A stretch of DNA of 64,000 bases, taken from NCBI GenBank assembly GCA_965153455.1, contig OZ234493.1, positions 17,412,213-17,476,212 of the forward strand, read 5' to 3'. The stretch comes from Sphagnum compactum (lineage: Eukaryota > Bryophyta > Sphagnopsida > Sphagnales). The position numbers and the translations under genes are program-made. Below the pieces are notes generated by a model, which did no database searches, was not told the origin of the DNA, and saw only the letters and a program-made list of their open reading frames with translations. Every line of letters starts with the position of its first letter. The first letter of the stretch is position 1. Positions 46,118 through 56,880 of the stretch are shown piece by piece.

Positions 46118-46600
46118 CAAACCGGCTTTGCAAAATCCGCCTTTACCAAATCCCGCTTTGTTAAATTCGCCTTCATTAAAATCGGGTTTTCCTAATCCCG
46201 CTTGGGAAATCCACCTTAACAAAAAAACATTAACCTCCACCCCCCTCCCCCTCAACAGTTAAAAAAAAAAAGGAAAAAAATCGAGGTGCACCCTTTCCCT
46301 CGTCGCACAATGAATACAATATAGACCCTAGCCCTTTTCAACAGTAAAAAGTAATTTATCAAAGTTATAAGTAATAAAAAAAGTAACAAAGAGTAACAAA
46401 CCTTACCCCTTTCAGTAGTAAAAAGTAACTTACAAAACTTATGAGCCGTAAAAAAAATAACTAAAAGTAACAAAAAATGGATAATACGACATGAATTCAC
46501 GATCTTCGAGTTTGGAGCCTAAAACATTATGCTGAAACAGCCTGGCATTATTGCATTGCGTTTTTATTGTGGTCAAACGGCCTGCGACTTTATCTTCCTT
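46118..46600 (+). repeat. AAATCCGCC array remainder and GTAAAAAGTAAC module
   Basis: The short array lost at 45300 resumes, followed by AACCTCCACCCCCCTCCCC, a GGTGCACCCTTTCCCTCGTC block and AGTAAC repeats. A TTTGGAGCCTAAAACATTA block at about 46511 also occurs at 30660 and 50430. Confidence 0.75.
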
Positions 46601-46773
46601 ACCGCGCTTATGAGTGAAATGCCCCGACCAAGAGTTCTGTATGTCACTTTATTGTTTTTGCGAGGACCGGACATGATTCTAGCCAGGTTGTGGATAGTAC
46701 GACATGAATTCACGATCTCTCAGTTTGGAGCATTTGACCGACATCATAAACTTGCCCCCTACAAGGTTTAGTG

Positions 46774-46974
46774 CTTTTACAACACTTTGACAATGTGTTC
46801 AAGGTTAAGTGCTGATTGAGTGTTGATATAGTCATTGATATGATGTCATGACTGCATTGTAACACGCTGTGATGATCAAACATTGTGTTACGATGCCATA
46901 ATAACATTATCTCAATAATTTATTAACACTTAACTAACACTTAACCTTGAACACATTGTTAAAGTGTTGTAAAG
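46774..46974. mobile_element. MITE-like element with long terminal inverted repeats
   Basis: A ~200-bp non-coding segment starts CTTTTACAACACTTTGACAA and its end, read on the other strand, starts CTTTACAACACTTTAACAAT. The complementary arms extend about 37 bp with few mismatches. No transposase is present. A clear target duplication was not resolved. Confidence 0.75.
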
Positions 46975-46984
46975 GCATAAATAC

Positions 46985-47380
46985 ATGGTGGGGGAAAGTT
47001 TGTGATGGAGGTATGTACGTAATCTGCTATTTCTGGCCCTGGCCTGTTCACCATAAGTGGATTCTAGATAAGAAGCACGTGCCCTTGCTACAGCACGTTT
47101 GACATTAGTATAAGGGGCCCCAACCCCTTCGTCGTCGAGCCACAACTGCACGTTCTGGAGCCGACATTGTTGGTTATCGTTGGGCACACTAAGCATTTGG
47201 AGTTGGGTCTGGCAGGCACAGTACCACAGACGATCTGGAGTGGACTCCCCTACTCTATTGTAATACTTGAGAGTTTGTTGCCACGAGAAATGCTCCGATG
47301 GAAACCTTCCAAACTCACCCCACACAGCAAAAGTGCTTGTTGTTTTATTGACCCCAATATTCCTCTCAGGAACATTCTGT
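46985..47380 (-). pseudogene. Second LINE family, C-terminal fragment
   Basis: The minus strand is open for about 170 codons and contains IGVNKTTSTFAVWGEFGRFP, WQQTLKYYNRV and a following YC.C.T-type stretch. This is typical of the region after the reverse transcriptase domain in non-LTR elements. Its upstream part continues beyond 47690 after an inserted LINE-1-type fragment. Confidence 0.65.
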
Positions 47381-47690
47381 GAGTGGTCACCCTCTGGGAG
47401 TGAGTGGTCGCAATGAAGGACGAGCCATTGCCAATTCTGGCTGCACCCCAATCAAACCTATTGAGGTTGGAATGGCCACTTGGAAGGCCATTAATTCCCT
47501 TCGGTCCTCCCGGGACCCTAGTATTCAAGATAGGATTGATCAAGCCTTTAAGGCGGAATGGTGCCACTTAGGCATCTTTGGGGTTGAATGCGTCACCATC
47601 GTGTGGTGCTTCTTGCCCCCCTTGTATTTCTTGGATTTCTTTCATGTTTGATGGGGCTGCTGCCTCCTTCCCCTCTCAGGGTTTCTTCTG
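47381..47690 (+). mobile_element. 5'-truncated LINE (zf-RVT family) insertion
   Basis: The plus strand encodes VEVGMATWKAINSLRSSRDP and the stop-proximal HLGIFGVECVTIVWCFLPPL, near-identical to the copy ending at 49103. It ends in GGGTTTCTT as that copy does. The flank TTCTGTG occurs on both sides (about 47376-47382 and 47689-47695). Uninterrupted counterparts at 31180 and 50870 read straight through, so this is an insertion into the antisense LINE fragment. Confidence 0.65.
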
Positions 47691-47879
47691 TGTACTTGTT
47701 CTACTTGTTGCAACCCTTTCGCCCCTGTACGGCCTGTCCCCGCCTCCCATGCATGGCTCAGTATTGGGCGTACCGATGAGTCGAGCGACTGGCACATTAC
47801 TTCCGGATTTGTTCCTTGCTATTCGTTTTGTACTTGTTCCTTGCTATTCCTTCCCTGCATCTTGCAAACCCAAGAAAAG

Positions 47880-48425
47880 GATCGAAGGATAAAGAAAATG
47901 TACTACCACAGATTGAAAAAAATAGGAAAAGAAAAATAAATGATAAAAATTAAACAAATAAATCAAAATAAATGAATAAGTAAAACCAAAAAATACGACA
48001 AAAAAAACGATGAGAAACATTCGGTAAGGAGAAGAATATGGAAAAGGGGGAAAACTGAGGATTCCGGTAGAAGAGGGGAGGATGAAAAAAAGGGGGAAAA
48101 ATGCCTTTTAGAAGTCGAGGAAAAAAATAGAAGAAAAAAAGAAAGATAAGAAGATAGGAAAAAATCCAAATTGGAATAGCCTGTGGTCTCATGATAACAA
48201 AAAAAAAAAAGCCACAAAAACAAATCCTTTGGAAGATGTACACAACAAAACCCCAAAAAAAAAAAAAAAAAACTGTTCTTTCAACACAAAACCCCCTCGC
48301 CGAAATATATATATACCGTTGACCTCTCGCAATCTATGGAAAAAAAGTTTACCATTTCAACACCTCAGCCCCTGCATTTTCCTAAAATAACCTTCACCTC
48401 TTGTCCCACCTCTCTTCCGAAACCC
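47880..48425 (+). repeat. Repeat D, copy 3, left part
   Basis: It matches the other D copies from AAAAGGATCGAAGGATAA to CACCTCTCTTCCGAAACCC, where a LINE is inserted. The right part resumes at 49140. Confidence 0.85.
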
Positions 48426-49139
48426 CTCACCGTTACGCAAGTTATTGCCAGAATCTGGCATAACGCCCGACCCCAGAAGGTCGGCACTCTCATATGGCTC
48501 ACTTTAAACCGGGGTCTCCCGGTTGGCACATGGCTACAATGCATGGGGATCCTCCCCACGTGCAAGGTTTGCACTGAGGAGGCCCCTGAATCCCCTCAAC
48601 ACTGTCTCCTCGAGTGTCCTCGCGCCAAACGGGCTTGGGAGGCCTTCTATCACATATGGCAAAAATGGGGAGCGCCAAATGACATCATTCTTTCCTGGCC
48701 TTTCGTCATGCTTGGTGAAGCTGTTTTCGAGAGAGAAGATGACCCCCCTGGAGTCCAAGGGTACCATGTAGGAGGCTTCTCCTACATCAGACAACCGCTT
48801 GACATCCTTCGCAGTTTTATCCTCTACTTTCTTTGGACAGAGAGATGCCGGAAGCATTTTGATAACCAGTATTCCTCTCGGAAAATCCTTCAACAAGCCT
48901 GGGTTGCTACCGTTGAGGTTGGAATGGCCACTTGGAAGGCCATTAATTCCCTTCGGTCCACCCGGGACCCTAGTATTCAAGATAGGATTGAGCAAGCCTT
49001 TAGGGCGGAATGGTGCCACTTAGGCATCTTTGGGGTTGATTGCGTCACCATCGTGTGGTGCTTCTTACCCCCCTTGTATTTCTTGGATTTCTTTAATGTT
49101 TGATGGGGCTGCTGCCTCCCTCCCCTTCTGGGGGTTTCT
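48426..49139 (+). mobile_element. LINE 3' fragment with zf-RVT domain and 15-bp target duplication
   Basis: An intact frame (48427-49103) encodes ARIWHNARPQKVGTLIWLTL, then CKVC and ESPQHCLLEC, the Cys2-His-Cys zinc-binding reverse transcriptase domain (zf-RVT) found at the C-terminus of plant LINEs. The reverse transcriptase and endonuclease are absent, as in a 5'-truncated insertion. TCTCTTCCGAAACCC flanks both ends (48411-48425 and 49140-49154), an exact 15-bp target site duplication. No poly-A tail is visible; the 3' end is GGGTTTCTT. Confidence 0.85.
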
Positions 49140-50420
49140 TCTCTTCCGAAACCCAGAGAAAAAACGATCCTCGCATACCTCCACTCCCATTCTAGTCAAA
49201 TAGCCCAAACGTTAGAAACTTCAATATCAAAATTAAACCTTGTTCCAGGGGCCGAGAGGATGGAGAGAGAAAAATAAAAATAAACAATCACAATCTAATC
49301 CTAAACCCACCTTGAACAAGAAATTAATAAATCTTTTCATGACATCCCCGCCCCCCCGCCCCCCCCCCCCCACAATGAATTTGTAAAAAATAAACCACCC
49401 CCCCACGGGGTGTGCCAGCTTCCCATTGGTTACATTTGTGAAAACTTGGACTCTTGAAGCGCCTGGATGGACTATGAGGGGGCCGCCTATTTTTTTCCCC
49501 TGCAATTCCTTTAAAATATATATATATCTCCAAAGGCGATTATTTCGGTTTTTTATTCCCGGTGTAAATTCCAAAAACAAATCTTTTGTAAAAAAAAATT
49601 GCCAGAATTTCTGGAAAAAAAAATTGAACAAAAAAATGCTGGCAGGCTGCTAGTGGCTCCAACTTCTTTTCTTGCGCGCAATTTTATGTCCTCTGGCAGT
49701 TTTCCCAAAATAAAATCAAATATTCCCTTAATGCAAAATTATGGTTAATGCATATGAAATATACACTACCGTTGATTGGAACCGACAGAATGTCAGATGT
49801 CATCTTATTGTTGCAAGTGTCCACTAGATGACTTCGATTTTCCATCCGCAAGTAATTAAAATTTAAATAAAATAGTACAATTTTTTTGGAATGTATACCC
49901 ATGTTTGTTCGGCTCGCATCTAATTATAATGTCCTCCCTCTAAGTCATTTTATCTTTTACTCGATGCAATTTTATAATTTCCTATCTACCAAAATGTGGG
50001 TTTTATGGACTTGGCTACTGTCTAATTATGTTCACTCTTCGCCCGTCTGTCCGTCGATCTGTCGTTCACGTCCGTTTCCGCGCAGCAGCTGCCGTGGTCG
50101 ATGCTGCCTCAAATCCACCCTGCTGTTGAAATTTCTTCTTCTGTCTTACAATCGACTGCCGCATGTGTCTCTCTCATCAAGAAATCGGACACCCGGCAGG
50201 CTTATCTGGTGATGATAATAATAATCGTAATTGCGACGCTTAATAGCGGTGGGAGGAGAAACTATTGCTGAAGTGCCGGAATATTGAGTACGCGTCGATC
50301 GTCCGGAATCCGTCGGAGCTGCTGTAGCGATGTTGTCTTAATTGTTTCTTTCACGGTGGACCTGCAATTTCTGTGATCTACGTCTTCCACCGACAATATT
50401 GACGTCCTGAACGGAACGTC
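49140..50420 (+). repeat. Repeat D right part plus repeat F, copy 1
   Basis: Continuing D (CGATCCTCGCATACCTCC) leads into repeat F from about 49630 (GCTGGCAGGCTGCTAGTGGC) to about 50420. The pair D+F recurs at 51600-52815. Compared with the second copy, this one carries about 40 extra bp at 50149-50190. No gene is evident. A 108-codon frame at 49886-50212 is mirrored, with small changes, at 52335, but its product is unrecognised. Confidence 0.8.
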
Positions 50421-50424
50421 CTGA

Positions 50425-51050
50425 ACGGAGTTTGGAGCCTAAAACATTACGCTAAAACAGCCTGACATTATCGACTGTAGTTCCCCGACCTGGAGTTCTG
50501 TATGTCGCTATCACATCTGGCAAAAATGGGGGAGCGCCCCATGACATCATTCTTTCCTGGCCTTTTGTCCTGCTTGGTGAAGCTGTCTTCGAGAGAGAAG
50601 ATGACCCCCCTGGACTCCTGGTGATGACATTCTTCATTTTGCGCATTAAAATTCTTTAAAATTCTTCCTTTGGCACCTTGTCAAAACATTCTTGACCCGC
50701 GAATGTTTACCAAATCACACTGGTTGATCTATAAAATTCATTAAAATTCTTGCTTCTTTGGGCTTCCGTAACATTCTCGCACCAAGAATGTCATAACATT
50801 CTCGCACCAAGAATGTCATAACATTCTGTGTGCTTGTTGTTTCATTGACCCCCAATATTCCTCTCACGAACATTCTGTGTACTTGTTCTACTTGTTGCCA
50901 CCCTTTCGCCCCTGTACGACCTGTCCACACCTCGCAAGCGTGGCTTAGTGTTGGGCGTACCGATGAGTCGAGCGATTGGCACATTGCTTCCGGATTTGTT
51001 CCTTGCTCTTCGTTTTGTACTTGTTCCTTGCTGTTCCTTCCCTGCATCTT
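50425..51050 (+). repeat. Compound repeat: LINE zf-RVT scrap, element E, antisense second-LINE scrap
   Basis: TTTGGAGCCTAAAACATTAC is followed by a zf-RVT scrap (about 50510-50620), element E (50625-50815) and a minus-strand second-LINE fragment with SLDSSVRPTLSHACEVW and VHRMFVRGILGVNETTS. The order of pieces equals that at 30650-31300, so the whole compound was copied together. A 25-bp stretch ending in AAGAATGTCATAAC is duplicated at the right end of element E. Confidence 0.75.
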
Positions 51051-52815
51051 GCAAACCCGACAAAAGGATCGAAGGATAAAAAATATATACTACGACGAAT
51101 TGCAAAAAATAGGAAAAGAAAAATAAATGATAAAAATTAGACGAATAAATAAGAATGAACGAATAAGTACAACCAATAAATACACCCAAAAAACCGTAAG
51201 AAACATTCGGTAAGAAGAAGAATATGGAAAAGGGCGAAAAACGAGGATTCCGAAGAAAGATGGGAGGACGAAAAAAGGGGGAAGAAAATGCCTTTTAAAA
51301 GTCGAAGAAAAAATACAAGTAAAAAAAGGAAGATGAGAAGAAAGGAAAAAAAATCCGAAAAGGAATAGCCTGTGGTCTCATGATAACCAAAAAAAAAATG
51401 CGAAAAACAAATCCTTTCAAAGATGTGAAAAACAAAACCCCCCGAAAAAAAAAAAACAAACTGTTTTTTCAACACAAAACCCCCTCGCCGAAATATATAT
51501 ATGTACGGTTGACCTCTCGCAACCTATGGAAAAAAAGTTCACTATTTCAACACCTCCGCCCATGCATTTTCATAAAATAACATTCACCTCTTGTCCCACC
51601 TCTCTTCCAAAACCCAGAAAAAAAAAAACGATCCTCACATACCTCCACTCCCTTCTAGTCAAATAGCCCAAACCTTAGAAACTTCAACATCAAAATTAAT
51701 TCTTGTTCAAGGGGCCAAGAGGATGGAGAGAGGAAAATAAAAAATAAACAATCACACTCTAATCCTAAACCCACCTTGAACAAGAAATTAATAAATCTTT
51801 TCATGACATCCCCCCCCCCCACAATGAATTTGTAAAAAATAAACCACCCCACGGGGTGTGCCAGCTTCCCATTGGTTACACTCGTGAAAAGTTGGACACT
51901 TGAAGCGCCTGGATGGACTATGATGGGGCCCCCTATTTTTTTCCCCTGCAATTCCTTTAAAATATATATATATCTCCAAAGGCGATTATTTCGGTTTTTT
52001 ATTCCCGGTGTAAATTCCAAAAACAAATCTTTTGTAAAAAAAAATTGCCAGAATTTCTGGTAAAAAAAAAATCGAACAAAAAAATGCTGGCAGGCTGCTA
52101 GTGGCTCCAACTTCTTTTTCTTGCGCGCAATTTTATGTCCTCTGGCAGTTTTCCCAAAATAAAATCAAATATTCCCTTAATGCAAAATTATGGTTAATGC
52201 ATATGAAATATACACTACCGTTGATTGGAACCGACAGAATGTCAGATGTCATCTTATTGTTGCAAGTGTCCACTAGATGATTTCGATTTTCCATCCGCAA
52301 GTAATTAAAATTTAAATAAAATAGTACAATTTCTTTGGAATGTATACCCATGTTTGTTCCGCTTGCATCTAATTATAATGTCCTCCCTGTAAGTCATTTT
52401 ATCTTTTACTCGATGCAATTTTATAATTTCCTATCTACCAAAATGTGGGTTTTATGGACTTGGCTACTGTCTAATTATGTTCACTCTTCACCCGTCTGTC
52501 CGTCAATATGTCGTTCACGTCCGTTTCCGCGCAGCAGCTGCCGTGGTCGATGCTGCCTCAAATCCACCCTGCTATTGAAATTTCTTCTTCTGTCTTACAA
52601 TCAGGCAGGCTTATCTGGTGATGATAATAATAATCGTAATTGCGACGCTTAATAGCGGTGGGAGGAGAAACTATTGCTGAAGTGCCGGAATATTGAGTAC
52701 GCGTTGATCAACCGGAATCCGTCGGAGCTGCTGTAGTGATGTTGTCTTAATTGTTTCTTTCACGGCGGACCTGCAATTTCTGTGATCTACGACAATATCG
52801 ACGTCCTGAACGGAA
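51050..52815 (+). repeat. Repeat D + F, second copy of a ~2.4-kb segmental duplication
   Basis: The sequence parallels 47880-50420 without the LINE insertion. Landmarks include ACAAAAGGATCGAAGGATAA, GGTGTGCCAGCTTCCCATTG and ATGCTGGCAGGCTGCTAGTG. High identity suggests a recent event. The absence of the LINE dates that insertion after the duplication, or implies a LINE-free source copy. Confidence 0.8.
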
Positions 52816-53480
52816 CATGAACCAGGCTCGATTTTGGTTATATCAAAACTGATTTGAGATCCAATCACCAGAGGTTTTTGCTGGTGGTCTGTCTCTCACA
52901 TGTAGGACTTGGAGATGTACAATGTTGCTTGAGATAAAGCATCCATCGTTTCACTCTGAATTCAATGCCTCGGCATGCAGGATCTTCGAAGACAGGAAAG
53001 AAGAAAATAAGATCTCCAGTTAGGATCTAGGGTGTTGTCTGAAATTAGCATTAAGGGAAGCCATTCTAAAATTATATTAGCCTATGGAGTCTACTACCTA
53101 CATACGTTAGTGAGCCTATGCTCTAAGGCTTGTCCTAGATTATGTACGTAGGTACCTACGTACATAATCTAGCTATCTAAGATGTAGGTACCTATACGTA
53201 GCTAACCTATGTTAAAGGTACATATTATGAAGGAGTGATAGGTACCTAGAGAGTAGGTGTTAAGGTGCCCGTACTGACCTGCCCGTTCAGCCCGCGGGCA
53301 TCGTCTCGCTCTCTCTCTTGATACCGACAGTTGAGTCTTTGGGTATTGGTGTGTCCTCACTGTACTTGGATCACACAACTGGGCTCTTTCTTTTGGCTTT
53401 TCTTTTTCTTATCTCTATTTTGGTTCGCTTTGAGGAGAGAGAGGAGAGATCAGATAATCAATTTGCAGCTCTCAGAATCA
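52815..53480. other. Low-complexity spacer with a long palindrome; no gene
   Basis: The spacer contains TACCTAC/GTAGGTA-rich sequence. A perfect 38-bp palindrome occupies 53135-53172, centred on GGTACC. A short plus-strand hydrophobic frame at about 53318-53515 is unsupported. Confidence 0.6.
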
Positions 53481-53482
53481 AC

Positions 53483-53515
53483 ACGCCGGCCGTTTGTAGA
53501 TTCTACAATACCTAG
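53483..53515 (+). repeat. 33-bp direct repeat flanking the rubisco activase segment, left copy
   Basis: ACGCCGGCCGTTTGTAGATT followed by CTACAATACCTAG is found again at 55881-55913 in the same orientation. Its core GTAGATTCTAC is palindromic. The two copies bracket the rubisco activase exons. Confidence 0.8.
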
Positions 53516-53705
53516 CAATCAAGAAAATTTAACTCAACTCTGAAACCATCTGGTTTTGATTATTTAAGCAAAAAAAGACCCAAAACCACTGATATATATG
53601 AAAGTGGTTAAACCTGGAACAAATTATTCACCTCAAAAGCATAGCAGCTGACTCTGTCCACCTCTTCAGCAATTTCAGTTTTGGTATAGAACTACCAACT
53701 TCCCT

Positions 53706-53757
53706 ACCATTGTAGCATTGTAGCATTGTACCATTGTAACATTGTACCATTGTAAGT
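53706..53757. repeat. CATTGTA(G/C)-type minisatellite
   Basis: About five imperfect 10-bp units (CATTGTAGCA, CATTGTACCA) lie immediately downstream, in gene orientation, of the last rubisco activase exon. Confidence 0.7.
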
Positions 53758-53774
53758 GTGGATTTAACACTTAC

Positions 53775-55588
53775 CAATTGACTGACCAGGGAACTGGTCA
53801 ACTAACTTGGCAACATCAGCATCGTGCACATTATCAGCCCTGAAAATACCCTTGCACACACCAATACGGTCTTCACGAGTGGGGGCCCAATAGAACTTCT
53901 CCATGCGTCCATCACGAATCAGGGGTGCATAGAGTGTGGAGAAATCATTCCCAGTAACAATGATAGGCACACGGGGAATCTCATCCTTGTTGTAAATACC
54001 CGGAAGTTGCACATTAGTTGGATTATCTGCAATGTTCATGAGAGTGGCGTTCACCATCTGGTTGTTCACAGTGTATTGGGTGGTGCCACCCATGCGCCCT
54101 GCACCTGCATCCAGATCATTGATGAAGAGTGCACACATTTTCCCCTTCTTAATAACATCAGCTGCCTCACGATATCTTTGCCTGATGAGCTTGGCTGGTT
54201 CTCCAGCATTTCCACTCTCCGACTCTCCTGCACTCATCATAATTGGGCTGCACATATGACATCACAGACACATAAATACTCATCACAACCAGTGTAACAG
54301 CCCACTTGTAGAAATTTCAGCAAGTATTATACACAGTGGAAGGGTTTGTTTGGAATAGCCAAAGGATATATATACTCTTCCCAGTACATCCACATATACA
54401 TTGCAAGGTAGGAAAAAATAGCAAACAACATTTTTTTGTCAGAAATCAGATAGCAGATAGCATCAAAGCAACCTCACTTACTTGATTCCAAGCTTAGACA
54501 TCACAAGCTCGCATTGAAAAGACTTTCCTTGTCCCTTGCCTCCCCATATGCCCAGGATGAGGGGAACCTGTTAAGCAAGGCCAACCTCAAATATCTACTC
54601 AGAAAATCTTTTGGCTCTATCCTCCTGGAAGCAAAACATATTTGTTGCACTGTAAAGCAAACTCTAAAGACATGAGAAACAGTCTTCTATTCCAAACTGT
54701 AACATCATGATGATACGACTTAGCAACAAAGTGATGATGTGATCAGCTAGTACCTTGATGTTGGGTAGGCTCATGAAATTCTTGGCAATGTGAACCACAA
54801 GCTTGTCCATGAAGGCAGGGGCAATGTAGAGCCCATCCTGCATGTTATCAAAGTTGAACCTGTTCCAAATTATGCAAAATACAGTCAAGAAAGAAAGACT
54901 GCACTAGAAGAGCACAAATAGTATACTATAATAGTCCTGACACCATATTCCTCACAGCAGCATCAAAAGCAGTACACACACACGAAGAAAAGAAATCCTT
55001 TGATATTTTTCGCACTCTTCTTTTGATACTCCAAACTCAGCTGGCTTGAAACTGTCAGAATGTTGCACTTGGAAGATGAGCTTCGACCCTGTGCAGGCCT
55101 ATTGGGTACCAACCGGCAAGATTCTGAGACACACCTACACAATTTATGGCTGCTGCTATGATTCCTGAAGAAGAAGCTGCAGAGAAAAGATGGAAGAAGG
55201 GGAGAAATTTTTGTCTCACTCACGTGCGTTGAGCAGTGCTGATGTAGTCATAGCTACTCATGATGGGAGTCTGGGTACCCATCCCCTGTGCCCCTTGGAA
55301 CAATGCATCCACCATGCCCTTACCACGCTGGATGTCTTGCTGGTCATCGGAGGTATCGTAACCCAGTCCAGTCCATTTGTCCTGCTTGGATCCAGCCTTG
55401 GCTTCGCAAGTGATACGACTCTTTCCATGTGCAGCAGCTGCACTCTGTAGTGCCTGCAAACTACTACTATTCCTCCCTGCTAAGGATTTTTGGGTGCAAC
55501 CACTGCAGCCTGAAAGGAATGGAGAGCTCGGAAGGAGAACTGCAGAGCTCGGCCGGCTGCTGGTGGCGACTGCTTGAGATCCAATCAA
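53775..55588 (-). pseudogene. RCA: Rubisco activase, 3'-truncated copy
   Basis: Four minus-strand exons splice in phase: about 55588-55224 (transit peptide and [17 protein letters not shown]), 54859-54754 (FNFDNMQDGLYIAPAFMDKL), 54567-54482 (Walker A GGKGQGKS) and 54247-53775 (NPIMMSAGE, Walker [38 protein letters not shown]). All have GT donors and AG acceptors. Rubisco activase is a chloroplast-stroma AAA+ ATPase that removes inhibitory sugar phosphates from rubisco. After FPGQSI and a good donor at 53774, the expected FFGALR exon (the rest of the helical AAA lid) is not found within the next several kilobases. The first exon lacks an in-frame ATG and begins after an acceptor-like AACAG, so a start exon may lie further upstream. 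Bracketing 33-bp repeats suggest a copied gene segment. If a distant terminal exon exists, it could still be functional. Confidence 0.85.
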
Positions 55589-55880
55589 GCTGTTATTAAC
55601 CTAACATTCAGAAGCGACAAGTCCACAACAGAAAGAAAAAGCTCTATCACCATATCCTTACAAAAAGGAAAAAAAAGCGAACAATACCCCCGCAGCTACA
55701 TCTGTAAACCAAGATCCAAATACAGCTACAATCAACGCAGTGACAAATCCAAAGAAATGATCCTCAACGCGGCCGATTTGATCTGAAACATGCACACAAA
55801 AAGATAGAAAGTGCTGAAAAACCATGACGACGACGACCTTCAAACCTCCTCTGCTTCAATTGCAAAGATCGAGATTTGCA

Positions 55881-55913
55881 CGCCGGCCGTTTGTAGATTC
55901 TACAATACCTAGT
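55881..55913 (+). repeat. 33-bp direct repeat, right copy
   Basis: This is the second copy of the 33-bp sequence described at 53483. It lies upstream, in gene orientation, of the first visible rubisco activase exon. Confidence 0.8.
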
Positions 55914-56780
55914 GATCGGCAGAAAAGCTCTAGTAGTACTTACAGCAACCGCAACACGGCTTGACATTCGCCACTGTCCCTGCCTTGACGCCTACCCACC
56001 AATATAGAGAAGATCCCGGGGCCGGTCGGCCTGAACGCCGGGCATGAAAATGGGCCCGGGCCGAGCTCATCCCGGGCCCAGTCGGTGGCCCGGTCGGCGT
56101 TCTGCCGAGCTCCGTCACAGAGACGTAGTGAAATTAATGTCGAAACTTCTACAACCCACCTACCTACCTACCGTTTTGGGAGGGGGAAAGGGTTTAGGGT
56201 GTTGTTGTGTCGTGACGTTGTGCGAAAACGACATGATCTGCTTGGATTCTGCCTTGCAATGATCTGCTTTCCAAAGCGCCTAGCACGCGACGTTGCTTGC
56301 TGCAACTGTCTTGTGCTGCTGTGAGGCATCTGTTGTTCTCGTTCGCTTTCTCCTGGCGTGTGGATCGTGCTTCTTGGAACATTTCTTCGACTGGCGCACC
56401 GGTGGCATAGTGTTTCGGAGGGAGAGAGAGCCGGGGGCGTTGCACGCACTCGGGCGGTAGAGTGTTTCGAAGGGACAGAGCTGGGGGCATTGCGGGCGCT
56501 GACGGAGGCAGGAGCGCCGATCGTGCGCGGGAGGCGGTGTGGGGTCTGCTGGAAGCAGCGACGGACTGCATATCGGTGGGTGCGTCTTATGTCCGCGCCC
56601 GTTTGTTGCATTCCCTCCCTCCCTTCTTACACATTTGACTTGCATGATCTTTTGTTTCCAGTGTATATTGTTGTTTCACTAGTGATAATGCATGCTTGAT
56701 CAAATTTTCAGTCCGTAGAATGCTATTTGCTTTGACGCAGTTTGGACTGAATCATAGTTTTGTCTGTGCTTTGCCAACAG
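55914..56780. other. GC-rich leader-like region, no confirmed exon
   Basis: A GC-rich stretch (about 56010-56110) and a plus-strand frame at 56358-56699 precede the first AAA ATPase exon. The frame could include its 5' exon, but no family motif is visible and no start was chosen. Confidence 0.35.
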
Positions 56781-56880
56781 AAGCTGAAAGAGTTGTTGGG
56801 TGGGCACGGAATCATCGTTTGGGGCTGTGCCTATCCGATCCACCCACGAATAAGGCCAAGCTCATCATTCATCAAAACAG
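56781..56880 (+). pseudogene. AAA ATPase (DAA1-like) N-terminal exon
   Basis: A 100-bp exon lies between CCAACAG and GTTGAG. It encodes EAERVVGWARNH and, further on, NKAKLIIHQN. Plant AAA ATPases of the DAA1/ATAD1-like group carry an (A)ER(I/V)VGWA..H block followed by a K.L(V/I)I...S segment before the AAA core. The core exons with Walker A were not found. A Walker B-region exon of the same family lies at 61239. Between them sit Dicer-like exons, so the gene appears rearranged. Confidence 0.6.
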
